Assembly (NCBI RefSeq): GCF_019458805.1
Contig: NZ_JAIBOA010000007.1
Coordinates: 124,001-188,000, forward strand
From: Actinomadura parmotrematis
GTDB lineage: Bacteria > Actinomycetota > Actinomycetes > Streptosporangiales > Streptosporangiaceae
DNA length: 64,000 nucleotides
Reading direction: 5' to 3'
Shown here: piece by piece, positions 17,272-27,122 of the stretch
Position numbering within the stretch: the first letter of the stretch is position 1
Layout of the letters: each line of letters begins with the position of its first letter
Program-made: the position numbers and the translations under genes
Notes under the pieces: generated by a model
What the model was told of the DNA's origin: nothing
The model's database searches: none
The model's input: only the letters and a program-made list of their open reading frames with translations

Positions 17272-18680
17272 CGACTGCAGCCCACCCGGAGCTGGAGGGG
17301 CTCGACCGGTACAAGTTCGGTTGGGCCGACTCCGACGCCGCCGGTGCCAGCGCCCGCCGCGGCCTGAACGAGGACGTCGTCCGCGACATCTCGGGCAAGA
17401 AGAGCGAGCCCGAGTGGATGCTCGACCTGCGCCTGAAGGGGCTGCGGCTGTTCGACAAGAAGCCGATGCCCTCCTGGGGGTCGGACCTGTCGGAGATCGA
17501 CTTCGACAACATCAAGTACTTCGTGCGCTCGACCGAGAAGCAGGCCGCCTCGTGGGAGGAGCTCCCCGAGGACATCAAGAACACCTACGACAAGCTGGGC
17601 ATCCCCGAGGCGGAGAAGCAGCGGCTGATCGCGGGCGTGGCCGCCCAGTACGAGTCCGAGGTCGTCTACCACAAGATCCGTGAGGACCTGGAGGAGAAGG
17701 GCGTCCTGTTCCTGGACACCGACACCGGGCTGCGCGAGCACCCGGAGATCTTCCAGGAGTACTTCGGCTCGGTCATCCCGGTCGGCGACAACAAGTTCGC
17801 CGCGCTGAACACCGCCGTCTGGTCGGGCGGCTCGTTCATCTACGTGCCGCCGGGCGTGCACGTGGAGATCCCGCTGCAGGCCTACTTCCGGATCAACACC
17901 GAGAACATGGGCCAGTTCGAGCGGACCCTGATCATCGCCGACGAGGGCTCCTACGTGCACTACGTCGAGGGCTGCACGGCGCCGATCTACAAGTCCGACT
18001 CGCTGCACTCGGCCGTGGTGGAGATCGTGGTGAAGAAGGACGCCCGCGTCCGCTACACCACCATCCAGAACTGGTCGAACAACGTCTACAACCTGGTGAC
18101 CAAGCGCGCCGTCGCCTACGAGGGCGCCACCATGGAGTGGATCGACGGCAACATCGGCTCCAAGGTCACCATGAAGTACCCGGCCGTCTACCTGCTCGGC
18201 GAGCACGCCAAGGGCGAGACGCTGTCCATCGCCTTCGCCGGCGAGGGCCAGCACCAGGACGCCGGCGCCAAGATGGTGCACGCCGCGCCGAACACCTCCT
18301 CGACCATCGTGTCCAAGTCGGTGGCGCGCGGCGGCGGCCGCACCTCCTACCGCGGCCTGATCCAGGTCCAGGAGGGCGCCGAGCGCAGCAAGTCCACCGT
18401 CAAGTGCGACGCGCTGCTGGTCGACCAGATCAGCCGGTCCGACACCTACCCCTACGTCGACGTCCGCGAGGACGACGTGGAGATGGGCCACGAGGCCACC
18501 GTCTCCAAGGTGTCGGAGGACCAGCTGTTCTACCTGATGAGCCGCGGCCTGAACGAGGACGAGGCCATGGCCATGATCGTGCGCGGCTTCGTCGAGCCCA
18601 TCGCGCGGGAGCTGCCGATGGAGTACGCGCTGGAGCTGAACCGGCTCATCGAGCTGCAGATGGAAGGAGCCGTCGGCTGA
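17268..18680 (+). CDS. sufB: Fe-S cluster assembly scaffold SufB
   Basis: A 470-residue SufB, scaffold subunit of the SufBC2D complex on which Fe-S clusters form. Recognisable features are the N-terminal [67 protein letters not shown] with a conserved Cys, [17 protein letters not shown], and [18 protein letters not shown] with the second functionally important Cys. There is no intein, unlike the interrupted sufB of M. tuberculosis. It overlaps sufR at its start and sufD at its end. Confidence 0.96.
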   Translation: MTTAAHPELEGLDRYKFGWADSDAAGASARRGLNEDVVRDISGKKSEPEWMLDLRLKGLRLFDKKPMPSWGSDLSEIDFDNIKYFVRSTEKQAASWEELPEDIKNTYDKLGIPEAEKQRLIAGVAAQYESEVVYHKIREDLEEKGVLFLDTDTGLREHPEIFQEYFGSVIPVGDNKFAALNTAVWSGGSFIYVPPGVHVEIPLQAYFRINTENMGQFERTLIIADEGSYVHYVEGCTAPIYKSDSLHSAVVEIVVKKDARVRYTTIQNWSNNVYNLVTKRAVAYEGATMEWIDGNIGSKVTMKYPAVYLLGEHAKGETLSIAFAGEGQHQDAGAKMVHAAPNTSSTIVSKSVARGGGRTSYRGLIQVQEGAERSKSTVKCDALLVDQISRSDTYPYVDVREDDVEMGHEATVSKVSEDQLFYLMSRGLNEDEAMAMIVRGFVEPIARELPMEYALELNRLIELQMEGAVG

Positions 18681-19807
18681 TGGGGCTCGACACCACCAAG
18701 CCCCTCTCGACGCTGCACGAGAGGGCGTCCTTCGAGGTCGCCGACTTCGAGGTGCCGACCGGCCGCGAGGAGGAGTGGCGGTTCACCCCGCTGCGCCGCC
18801 TGCGCGGGCTGCACAACGGCTCCGCCGACGCCGACGGCAAGATCATCATCGAGGCGGCGCCGGCGCCCGAGGTCACGGTCGAGACCGTGGCCCGCGACGA
18901 CGCCCGCCTCGGCAAGGCGTTCGTCCCGGCCGACCGGGTGAGCGCGCAGGCGTGGGCCTCCTTCACCGAGGCCACCGTCGTGACCGTGCCGAAGGAGGTC
19001 GAGGCGAGCGCCCCGACCGTCCTCCGGCTGCGCGGCGAGGACGCCTCCGCGGCGGCCTACGGGCACACCACCGTGATCCTGGAGCCGTTCGCCCGCGCCA
19101 CCGTCGTGCTGGCGCACCGCGGCTCGGCGACCTACGCCGACAACGTCGAGTTCGTCGTCGGCGACGGCGCCGCCCTGTCGGTGATCAGCCTCCAGGACTG
19201 GGACGACGACAGCGTGCACGTGTCGCACCAGTACGCGCGCCTCGGCCGCGACGCCCGCTTCACCTCGCACAACATCAGCCTCGGCGGCGACCTCGTGCGG
19301 GTGTCCCCGTCGGTCGCCTACGACGGCCCCGGCGGCGACGCCGAGCTGTACGGCGTCTACTTCGCCGACGGCGGCCAGCACCTGGAGCACCGGCTGCTCG
19401 TCGACCACTCGGTCCCGAACTGCCGCAGCCGGGTCGACTACCGCGGCGCGCTCCAGGACCAGGACGCGCACGCCGTCTGGATCGGCGACGTGATCATCCG
19501 GGCCGAGGCCGAGGGCACCGACACCTACGAGCTGAACCGCAACCTGGTGCTGACCGACGGCACCCGCGTCGACTCGGTGCCGAACCTGGAGATCCTCACC
19601 GGTGAGGTCGCCGGCGCGGGCCACGCCTCGGCGTCCGGCCGCCTCGACGACGAGCACCTGTTCTACCTCCAGGCCCGCGGCATCCCCTTCGACCAGGCCC
19701 GCCGCATGGTCGTGCGCGGCTTCCTCGGCCAGCTCGTCGAGCGCATCGAGGTCGCCGACGTGCGCGCGAAGGTCGAGGCCGCCATCGAGGCGGAGCTGGA
19801 CCGATGA
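18680..19807 (+). CDS. sufD: Fe-S cluster assembly protein SufD
   Basis: A 375-residue SufD, the SufB paralog in the SufBC2D complex. It has the family beta-helix core with YGVYFADGGQHLEHRLLVDHS and SRVDYRGALQDQDAHAVWIG, ELNRNLVLTDGTRVDSVPNLEI, and the C-terminal HASASGRLDDEHLFYLQARGI with the conserved His, then ARRMVVRGFLGQLVERI. Its ATG shares the A of the sufB stop (TGATG), indicating translational coupling. Confidence 0.95.
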   Translation: MGLDTTKPLSTLHERASFEVADFEVPTGREEEWRFTPLRRLRGLHNGSADADGKIIIEAAPAPEVTVETVARDDARLGKAFVPADRVSAQAWASFTEATVVTVPKEVEASAPTVLRLRGEDASAAAYGHTTVILEPFARATVVLAHRGSATYADNVEFVVGDGAALSVISLQDWDDDSVHVSHQYARLGRDARFTSHNISLGGDLVRVSPSVAYDGPGGDAELYGVYFADGGQHLEHRLLVDHSVPNCRSRVDYRGALQDQDAHAVWIGDVIIRAEAEGTDTYELNRNLVLTDGTRVDSVPNLEILTGEVAGAGHASASGRLDDEHLFYLQARGIPFDQARRMVVRGFLGQLVERIEVADVRAKVEAAIEAELDR

Positions 19808-20124
19808 GCTACGTGAAGGTGTGCGCGCTCGCCGACATCGCCGCGGGCACCGCGCTCGCCGTCGAGGTGGACGGCACCCCGGTGGCGCTCGCCCGCACCG
19901 CCGGCGACGAGGTGTTCGCCGTCAACGACGTCTGCTCGCACGCCGAGGTCTCGCTCGCCGAGGGCGAGGTCGAGAACGGCACCATCGAGTGCTGGCTGCA
20001 CGGGTCCTGCTTCGACCTGCGCACGGGCAAGCCCACCAACCCGCCGGCGACGCAGCCGGTCGCCACCTACCGGGTGAAGGTGCGGGACGGCGACGTCTAC
20101 GTCTCGCTCGGCTCCGAAGACTGA
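19804..20124 (+). CDS. Rieske-type [2Fe-2S] ferredoxin in the suf operon
   Basis: A 106-residue small Rieske ferredoxin of the bphF/nirD-like type. The ligands are C44-S-H46 and C63-W-L-H66, in VNDVCSHAEVSL and IECWLHGSCFDLRTG. No membrane segment is present, so it is a soluble electron carrier. Its ATG overlaps the sufD stop (ATGA), and sufC follows after 20 nt. Small Rieske proteins occupy this place in many actinobacterial suf operons; a role in delivering electrons for cluster assembly is plausible but inferred. Confidence 0.92.
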   Translation: MSYVKVCALADIAAGTALAVEVDGTPVALARTAGDEVFAVNDVCSHAEVSLAEGEVENGTIECWLHGSCFDLRTGKPTNPPATQPVATYRVKVRDGDVYVSLGSED

Positions 20125-20144
20125 CACGAGGAAAGCACACAGAT

Positions 20145-22171
<2,027 letters not shown>

Positions 22172-22187
22172 CTTTTGCCGGGTGGTT

Positions 22188-22209
22188 TCAGGAGGGTCGT
22201 CCCTCCTGA
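22188..22209 (+). other. Hairpin between sufS and sufU
   Basis: TCAGGAGGG (22188-22196), loop TCGT, CCCTCCTGA (22201-22209): a perfect 9-bp stem in the 99-nt gap between sufS and sufU, the only sizeable gap in the operon. There is no T-run. It may partly attenuate or mark mRNA processing; its GGAGG is not near a start codon. Confidence 0.55.
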
Positions 22210-22270
22210 CAGGAACAGTCTGAGCCGATGGCCTGTTGTAGCACCGGAGGCAGCGGCCGGAGAGGAAGCC

Positions 22271-22729
22271 ATGCAGCTTGAGGCGATGTACCAGGAGGTC
22301 ATCCTCGACCACTACCGCAACCCCCTGAACAAGGGGCTGCGGGAGCCGTTCGAGGGGGAGGCGCACCACGTCAACCCGACCTGCGGCGACGAGATCACGC
22401 TGCGCGTGCACCTGGACGGCGCCGGCCGGGACGCGGCCGTCGCCGACGTCTCCTACGACGCGATGGGCTGCTCCATCAGCCAGGCCAGCGCCTCGGTGAT
22501 GACCGACCTCCTGATCGGCAAGTCGGTCAAGGAGGCCATGGAGGTCGGGGACGAGTTCCTCGCCCTCATGCAGTCGCGGGGGCGGGAGACCGCGCCGAAC
22601 GAGGACGTCCTGGAGGACGCCGTCGCGTTCGCCGGCGTCTCCAAGTACCCCGCCCGCATCAAGTGCGCCCTGCTCGCCTGGATGGCGTGGAAGGACGCGA
22701 CCGCCCGCGCTCTCGGAGAGGCATCATGA
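22271..22729 (+). CDS. sufU: SufU zinc-dependent sulfurtransferase
   Basis: A 152-residue SufU/IscU-fold protein. Zinc ligands C38 (NPTCGDE, with D40), C67 (DAMGCSIS) and C132 (ARIKCALLAW) are all present, as is the SufU-type insertion between them. It accepts sulfur from SufS and hands it to SufBCD. ATG 22271 follows AGAGGAAG. Stop overlaps the next ATG (ATGA). Confidence 0.95.
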   Translation: MQLEAMYQEVILDHYRNPLNKGLREPFEGEAHHVNPTCGDEITLRVHLDGAGRDAAVADVSYDAMGCSISQASASVMTDLLIGKSVKEAMEVGDEFLALMQSRGRETAPNEDVLEDAVAFAGVSKYPARIKCALLAWMAWKDATARALGEAS

Positions 22730-23115
22730 CCGACACCCCCGCAACCGACGCTCCCGCGCCCGCGGCGCCCGAGGCCCCGTCGGCGGAGCTCGCCGCCGCC
22801 GCGGTGGACGCGTCCGCCGAGGAGGAGGTCCTGGAGGCGCTGAAGGACGTGGTGGACCCCGAGCTCGGGATCAACGTCGTCGACCTCGGCCTGATCTACG
22901 GCATCGACCTGTCGGACGGGATCGCCACGATCGACATGACGCTGACCAGCGCGGCCTGCCCGCTGACCGACGTCATCGAGGACCAGGCGCACTCGGCGCT
23001 GGAGGGCCTGGTCCAGGACGTCAAGATCAACTGGGTCTGGCTGCCGCCGTGGGGCCCCGACAAGATCACCGATGAGGGCCGCGACCAGCTGCGCGCCCTC
23101 GGCTTCAACGTCTGA
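22726..23115 (+). CDS. sufT: SufT/MIP18-family (DUF59) Fe-S maturation protein
   Basis: A 129-residue protein. A flexible, Ala/Pro-rich N-terminus of about 30 residues precedes the DUF59 core: EEEVLEALKDVVDPELGINVVDLGLIYGI, DMTLTSAACPLTDVIEDQ with the conserved Cys, and the terminal NWVWLPPWGPDKITDEGRDQLRALGF. It closes the operon, as in mycobacteria. Proteins of this family help target or transfer Fe-S clusters. Confidence 0.93.
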   Translation: MTDTPATDAPAPAAPEAPSAELAAAAVDASAEEEVLEALKDVVDPELGINVVDLGLIYGIDLSDGIATIDMTLTSAACPLTDVIEDQAHSALEGLVQDVKINWVWLPPWGPDKITDEGRDQLRALGFNV

Positions 23116-23129
23116 CCGGACGTCCGCGA

Positions 23130-23160
23130 AGGCCGCGCCCCCGTATCGGGGGCGCGGCCT
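23130..23160. terminator. Hairpin between convergent sufT and EAL-CBS genes
   Basis: A 14-bp perfect stem, AGGCCGCGCCCCCG (23130-23143) with its complement (23147-23160), and a TAT loop. It lies between two convergent genes, so it can serve both transcripts, although neither side has a good T-run. Confidence 0.75.
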
Positions 23161-23167
23161 CGGCGTT

Positions 23168-24307
23168 TCAGCGGGCGGCGAGGCCGCGGATGAGGTCGGC
23201 GACGCGGACGATGCCGAGGCAGCGGCCGACCTCGTCGACCACGACGAGGTCGTCGTAGACGCGGTCGTCCTCGGCGCCGGCGGCGCGCAGCGCGGCGATG
23301 GCGGGGACGGTGTGCGGGATCGGCCGGGGCGCGTCGGCGAGGCGCGCGGCGGGCTTGTGCGCGTGCAGGGCGTGGCCGTAGGCGCCGGAGAGGCGGAGCA
23401 GGAAGCGGGTGCGGTCCACGGTGGCCTGCGGGCGCTGCCGCCCGTCCACGAGGACGACGCTGGAGGTGCCGGCCTCGGCGTTCAGCACCTCCAGCACCTC
23501 GTCGGCGGTCGCGGTGTCGGGCATCGTCACCGCCGGCAGGGTGTACTCGGCGACGCGCGGCCCGAGGCCGGGATCGGCGCGGGCCGGCGCGGGCGGCGCG
23601 ACGGGGACCGAGACCGGCATGCCCGGCTGCCACTCGGGCGGCGCGAGCGCCGGGCCCTGGACGAGGCGGACGCCGAGCTCGCGCATCCGCAGCACCTGGT
23701 CCCTGTGGTCCAGGCCAGGGGCGAGGACGTGCGCGCCGATGCGGTGGGCGAGGTCGACGAGCACGGTCACGAGGGAGGTGCGGCCGGGATCGGTGACGGC
23801 GCGGCGGGCGAGGTCGGCGTCCAGGCGGACGAGGTAGGGCACGCCCTCGACGAGCAGGTCCAGCGGGGCGTGCGCGGCGCCGAGGCCCGCGATGCCGACG
23901 AGGTAGCCGGCGTGGCGGAGGGCGCGCAGGCCGGCCGAGACGGCCGGGCGCTGGGCGGGGGCGAAGCCGCCGCCGACGCAGAGCAGCAGCTCGCGGGGGC
24001 GGCGGCCGGTGCCCGTCAGGCCGCGGTGCAGGGCGTCCAGGGCGGTTTCGCCCGCCGCGAGGGTCTCGGCGCGGACGCCGAGCGCGAGCGGCAGCCGGGT
24101 GGCCGCGCCCGCGTGCGCGGCGTCGATCGCGCGTTGCACGTCGCGGGCGGCCGGGTCGCCCCCGGGGAGGGCGTCCGGTTCGGGCTGGGGCTCGACGGCG
24201 ACGACGGCGCCCGAGCCGAGGTCGACGACCGGCCGGTAGGCCGCGCGGGCCGGGAGCCGGACCTCCAGAGCTGACACAACGGCATCATGCACCCGGAAAA
24301 CGGTCAC
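23168..24307 (-). CDS. Degenerate EAL-domain protein fused to CBS domains
   Basis: A 379-residue protein. Residues 20-250 have the layout of an EAL domain, but the signature is lost: where EAL should stand the sequence is VVDLGSGAVVAVEPQPEP (about 27-44), and the DDFGTG loop is replaced by GIAGLGAAHAPLDLL. The final part of the fold is still recognisable (LRMRELGVRLVQGPALAPPEW, matching the usual LRxLGCxxGQGYxxxxP). It therefore cannot be a normal c-di-GMP phosphodiesterase. Residues about 270-379 form a CBS-type module (LPAVTMPDTATADEVLEVLNAEAGTSSVVLVD ... DDLVVVDEVGRCLGIVRVADLIRGL, given in part). A c-di-GMP or nucleotide sensor role is inferred. Start GTG 24307 is uncertain; downstream in-frame GTGs exist. 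Confidence 0.75.
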   Translation of the reverse strand: MTVFRVHDAVVSALEVRLPARAAYRPVVDLGSGAVVAVEPQPEPDALPGGDPAARDVQRAIDAAHAGAATRLPLALGVRAETLAAGETALDALHRGLTGTGRRPRELLLCVGGGFAPAQRPAVSAGLRALRHAGYLVGIAGLGAAHAPLDLLVEGVPYLVRLDADLARRAVTDPGRTSLVTVLVDLAHRIGAHVLAPGLDHRDQVLRMRELGVRLVQGPALAPPEWQPGMPVSVPVAPPAPARADPGLGPRVAEYTLPAVTMPDTATADEVLEVLNAEAGTSSVVLVDGRQRPQATVDRTRFLLRLSGAYGHALHAHKPAARLADAPRPIPHTVPAIAALRAAGAEDDRVYDDLVVVDEVGRCLGIVRVADLIRGLAAR

Positions 24308-24360
24308 ATCGCTTTTGTAGGTACAGAGTTCACGGACTGTTCGGCGGCCGGGCGGTGCGT

Positions 24361-24756
24361 TCAGGCGCCCTCGCCGCTGAACAGCGCCGACAGCAGGTAG
24401 GTGGCGCCGGCGAGCGCCGCGAGCCAGGCGAAGGGCGTCACGTCCGCGCCGCGCAGCGCCTGCACGACGAGCGCGCCGACGACGGCGATGACGAGCACGT
24501 CGCCGGTCATCGCCGCCGACTTCAGGTGCGCGCGGGCCCGGTGGCCGGTGCCGAACGCCTCGCTGAAGGGCAGGGCCGGCTCGTTGCGGCGGTAGGCGAG
24601 CAGCGCGGCGTACCCGGCGAGCACGCCGAGGGTGACGAGGCCGGTGCCGGTCCGGCCGTCGGCGGCGAGGACGGCGGCGAGCACGACGCCGAGGGTCAGG
24701 GCGAGCGCCGGGGCGATCCAGCGGCCGATGCCGCGGCGTTCGGGGGCGGTCCACAT
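24361..24756 (-). CDS. Small multi-pass membrane protein, unknown function
   Basis: A protein of 131 residues with four hydrophobic segments: WIAPALALTLGVVLAAVLA, GLVTLGVLAGYAALLAY, TGDVLVIAVVGALVVQAL and AWLAALAGATYLLSALF. A polar loop in the middle (RRNEPALPFSEAFGTGHRAR) should face the cytoplasm. ATG 24756 is chosen since GGAAGG lies 9 nt upstream; ATG 24765 directly abuts that site. I do not recognise the family. It lies between the EAL-CBS gene and the ABC-F leader. Confidence 0.65.
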   Translation of the reverse strand: MWTAPERRGIGRWIAPALALTLGVVLAAVLAADGRTGTGLVTLGVLAGYAALLAYRRNEPALPFSEAFGTGHRARAHLKSAAMTGDVLVIAVVGALVVQALRGADVTPFAWLAALAGATYLLSALFSGEGA

Positions 24757-24856
24757 GTCCGACATCCTTCCCGAATCGGCGGGCGCCCGGCGCCGGACGC
24801 GCCGGGCGGACCGGCCCCCGGCACCGATCATGGCCGGGGGCGGCCCCGCCATCACG

Positions 24857-24862
24857 TAGACT
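24857..24862 (+). promoter_or_regulatory. -10 element of the ABC-F leader transcript
   Basis: TAGACT ends 6 nt before GTG 24869. This is the classic actinobacterial leaderless arrangement and places the transcript start at the short upstream ORF, about 156 nt before the ABC-F gene. Confidence 0.6.
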
Positions 24863-24868
24863 GATCAG

Positions 24869-24889
24869 GTGATTCCGCTCCGGAGCTGA
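24869..24889 (+). CDS. Leaderless 6-codon upstream ORF (leader peptide) of the ABC-F gene
   Basis: GTG ATT CCG CTC CGG AGC TGA encodes MIPLRS. It begins right where transcription should start given TAGACT 6 nt upstream. Short leader ORFs ahead of ABC-F ribosome-protection genes are known to sense antibiotic-stalled ribosomes and relieve attenuation. A hairpin follows 35 nt later. The peptide itself is probably not functional. This is inference from position and architecture. Confidence 0.5.
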   Translation: MIPLRS

Positions 24890-24923
24890 CAGGCCCCGCC
24901 GGCGCGTCCCGGTCCCCCTGGCC

Positions 24924-24955
24924 GCGGCGCGCCCCTTCGTGCCGTCGCGCGCCGC
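24924..24955 (+). promoter_or_regulatory. Leader hairpin upstream of the ABC-F gene
   Basis: GCGGCGCGC (24924-24932) pairs with GCGCGCCGC (24947-24955) around a 14-nt loop. The rest of the leader also contains a near-tandem repeat of CCGAGCCGTCCGCC starting at 24962 and again about 16 nt later. With the uORF upstream, the leader has the parts of an attenuator, although no T-run follows. Confidence 0.45.
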
Positions 24956-25024
24956 GCCGCACCGAGCCGTCCGCCCGACCGAGCCGTCCGCCGCCGAGCC
25001 GCCCGTCCTGGGAGTCCCGCCACT

Positions 25025-26623
25025 GTGATCATCGCCAACGACATCGAACTGCGCGCCGGCTCCCGGCTGCTGATCGAGGCCGCGTCCTTCCGCGTCAACC
25101 CCGGCGACCGGGTCGGCCTGGTCGGCCGCAACGGCGCCGGCAAGACCACCCTCACCAAGGTGCTGGCGGGCGAGGGCCAGCCCGCGCAGGGGTCGGTGAC
25201 GTCCTCGGGCACCATCGGCTACCTGCCGCAGGACCCGCGCGGGGTCGACCTGGACGAGCTGGCGCGCGACCGCATCCTGTCGGCGCGCGGCCTGGACGAG
25301 ATCGTCCGCAAGATGCGGGCCGCCGAGGAGCGGATGGCGACCAAGACCGGCGCCGAGCGCGACAAGGCGGTGCGCCAGTACGGCCGCCTGGAGGACCGGC
25401 TGCACGTCCTCGGGGGCTACTCCGCCGAGCACGAGGCCGCCTCCATCGCCTCCAGCCTCGGCCTGCCCGACCGCATCCTCGGCCAGCCGCTCGGCACCCT
25501 GTCGGGCGGCCAGCGCCGCCGCGTCGAGCTCGCCCGCATCCTGTTCTCCGACGCCGACACGCTGCTGCTGGACGAGCCGACCAACCACCTGGACGCCGAC
25601 TCCATCGTCTGGCTGCGCGACTTCCTGAAGTCCCACCAGGGCGGCCTGGTGGTGATCAGCCACGACGTGGAGCTGCTGGACGCGGTCGTCAACCGGGTGT
25701 TCCACCTGGACGCCAACCGCAGCGTCATCGACGTCTACAACGTCGGCTGGAAGAAGTACCTGGAGTCGCGCGAGACCGACGAGCGCCGCCGCCGCCGCGA
25801 GTCGGCCAACGCGCACCGGCAGGCCGCCACGCTGCTCAGCCAGGCCGACAAGATGCGCGCCAAGGCCACCAAGGCCAAGGCCGCCCAGCAGATGGACCGG
25901 CGCGCCCGGCAGCTCCTGGCGGGCGTGGAGGGGGAGCGGCAGGCCGACAAGGTCGCCAAGATCCGCTTCCCGGACCCGGCGCCGTCCGGCAAAACCCCCC
26001 TGACCGCCGCGGGCTTGTCGAAATCGTACGGATCCTTGGAGATCTTCACCGGCGTCGACCTGGCCATCGACCGCGGCAGCCGGGTCGTCATCCTCGGCCT
26101 GAACGGCGCCGGCAAGACCACCCTGCTCCGGCTGCTGGCGGGCGTGGACAAGCCCGACAGCGGCGAGGTCGTCCCCGGCCACGGCCTGCGCATCGGCTAC
26201 TACGCCCAGGAGCACGAGACCCTGGACGTCGGCCGCTCGGTGCTGGAGAACATGCAGTCGGCGGCGCCCGACCTGCCGCCGGTCGAGGTCCGCAAGATCC
26301 TCGGCTCGTTCCTGTTCTCCGGCGACGACGTGGACAAGCCCGCCGGGGTGCTGTCGGGCGGGGAGAAGACCCGCCTCGCGCTCGCCATGCTCGTGGTCTC
26401 CAGCGCCAACGTGCTGCTGCTGGACGAGCCCACCAACAACCTGGACCCGGCGAGCCGCGCGGAGATCCTGGCGGCGCTGCACTCCTACGCCGGCGCGATC
26501 GTCATGGTGACCCACGACGAGGGCGCGGTGCAGGCCCTCCGGCCCGAAAGAGTGATTTTGCTGCCGGATGGTGTCGAAGACATCTGGAGTGACGAGTTTG
26601 CCGATCTCGTGGCGCTTGCGTGA
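25025..26623 (+). CDS. ABC-F family ATPase (ribosome-associated; Rv1473-like)
   Basis: A 532-residue protein with two ABC domains and no membrane segments. Domain 1: Walker A GRNGAGKTT, signature LSGGQRRR, Walker B TLLLDEPTNHLDADS. A charged linker rich in Arg/Lys (ESRETDERRRRRES, then KMRAKATKAKAAQQMDRRARQ) is the P-site tRNA-interaction motif. Domain 2: GLNGAGKTT, LSGGEKTR, LLLDEPTNNLDPASR. It resembles the actinobacterial ABC-F group that includes M. tuberculosis Rv1473, linked there to macrolide tolerance. GTG 25025 follows GGGAG. It sits between suf and the HTH/echA pair, the same neighbourhood as in mycobacteria. The long leader with a uORF suggests induction by translation stress. Confidence 0.93.
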   Translation: MIIANDIELRAGSRLLIEAASFRVNPGDRVGLVGRNGAGKTTLTKVLAGEGQPAQGSVTSSGTIGYLPQDPRGVDLDELARDRILSARGLDEIVRKMRAAEERMATKTGAERDKAVRQYGRLEDRLHVLGGYSAEHEAASIASSLGLPDRILGQPLGTLSGGQRRRVELARILFSDADTLLLDEPTNHLDADSIVWLRDFLKSHQGGLVVISHDVELLDAVVNRVFHLDANRSVIDVYNVGWKKYLESRETDERRRRRESANAHRQAATLLSQADKMRAKATKAKAAQQMDRRARQLLAGVEGERQADKVAKIRFPDPAPSGKTPLTAAGLSKSYGSLEIFTGVDLAIDRGSRVVILGLNGAGKTTLLRLLAGVDKPDSGEVVPGHGLRIGYYAQEHETLDVGRSVLENMQSAAPDLPPVEVRKILGSFLFSGDDVDKPAGVLSGGEKTRLALAMLVVSSANVLLLDEPTNNLDPASRAEILAALHSYAGAIVMVTHDEGAVQALRPERVILLPDGVEDIWSDEFADLVALA

Positions 26624-26739
26624 CCTGCGCGATCACTTTCGCAGATCTTTTCTGGCCGAGTGGGTAGCCGAACGCGCGGGAATGACTGATCATGGCGGGG
26701 GATAACGCAGCGGTCACCACATCACTACGGGAGGTACTC

Positions 26740-26952
26740 GTGGCCGAGACCCTCAAGAAGGGCACCCGCGTGACCGGTGCCGAGCGCGACAAGCTGGCGG
26801 CGGAGCTCAAGAAGAGGTACGACTCCGGCGAGAGCATCCGCGCCCTGGCAGCGGCCACCGGCCGCTCGTACGGGTTCATCCACCGGATTCTCACCGAATC
26901 CGGCGTCAACCTGCGGGGCCGCGGCGGGGCGACCCGCGGCAAGAAGTCCTGA
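26740..26952 (+). CDS. Small helix-turn-helix protein (Rv1473A-like)
   Basis: A 70-residue basic protein: METLKKGTRVTGAERDKLAAEL-like start (first residues MAETLKKG), then RYDSGESIRALAAATGRSYGFIHRILTES, which forms an HTH, and a basic glycine-rich tail RGRGGATRGKKS. It matches M. tuberculosis Rv1473A in length and sequence. GTG 26740 with GGGAGG 5 nt upstream is preferred to ATG 26692, which has no ribosome binding site and would add a nonconserved extension. Probably DNA binding; target unknown. Confidence 0.9.
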   Translation: MAETLKKGTRVTGAERDKLAAELKKRYDSGESIRALAAATGRSYGFIHRILTESGVNLRGRGGATRGKKS

Positions 26953-27122
26953 CGGACGCCGGACCCCCGGACGAGCGCACCGCCTGACCTGCCGCCGCGG
27001 CCGACCGAGTAGGGTTCGGTCGCGGCGGCGGGCGGGTCCGCCGGACCCGTTCTCCCGCCTCTTACGTGCACGAGACGCCACCGGTACCCCCGGTGAGGCG
27101 CTGCCGGCGGAAAGGGAACGAG

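Noticed and set aside
17268..18680. Possible intein in sufB, as in mycobacteria
   Set aside because: The protein is 470 residues with uninterrupted SufB motifs.
23168..26515. 1115-codon minus-strand open frame
   Set aside because: Only the C-terminal part (EAL-CBS) is real; the rest is antisense to the ABC-F gene.
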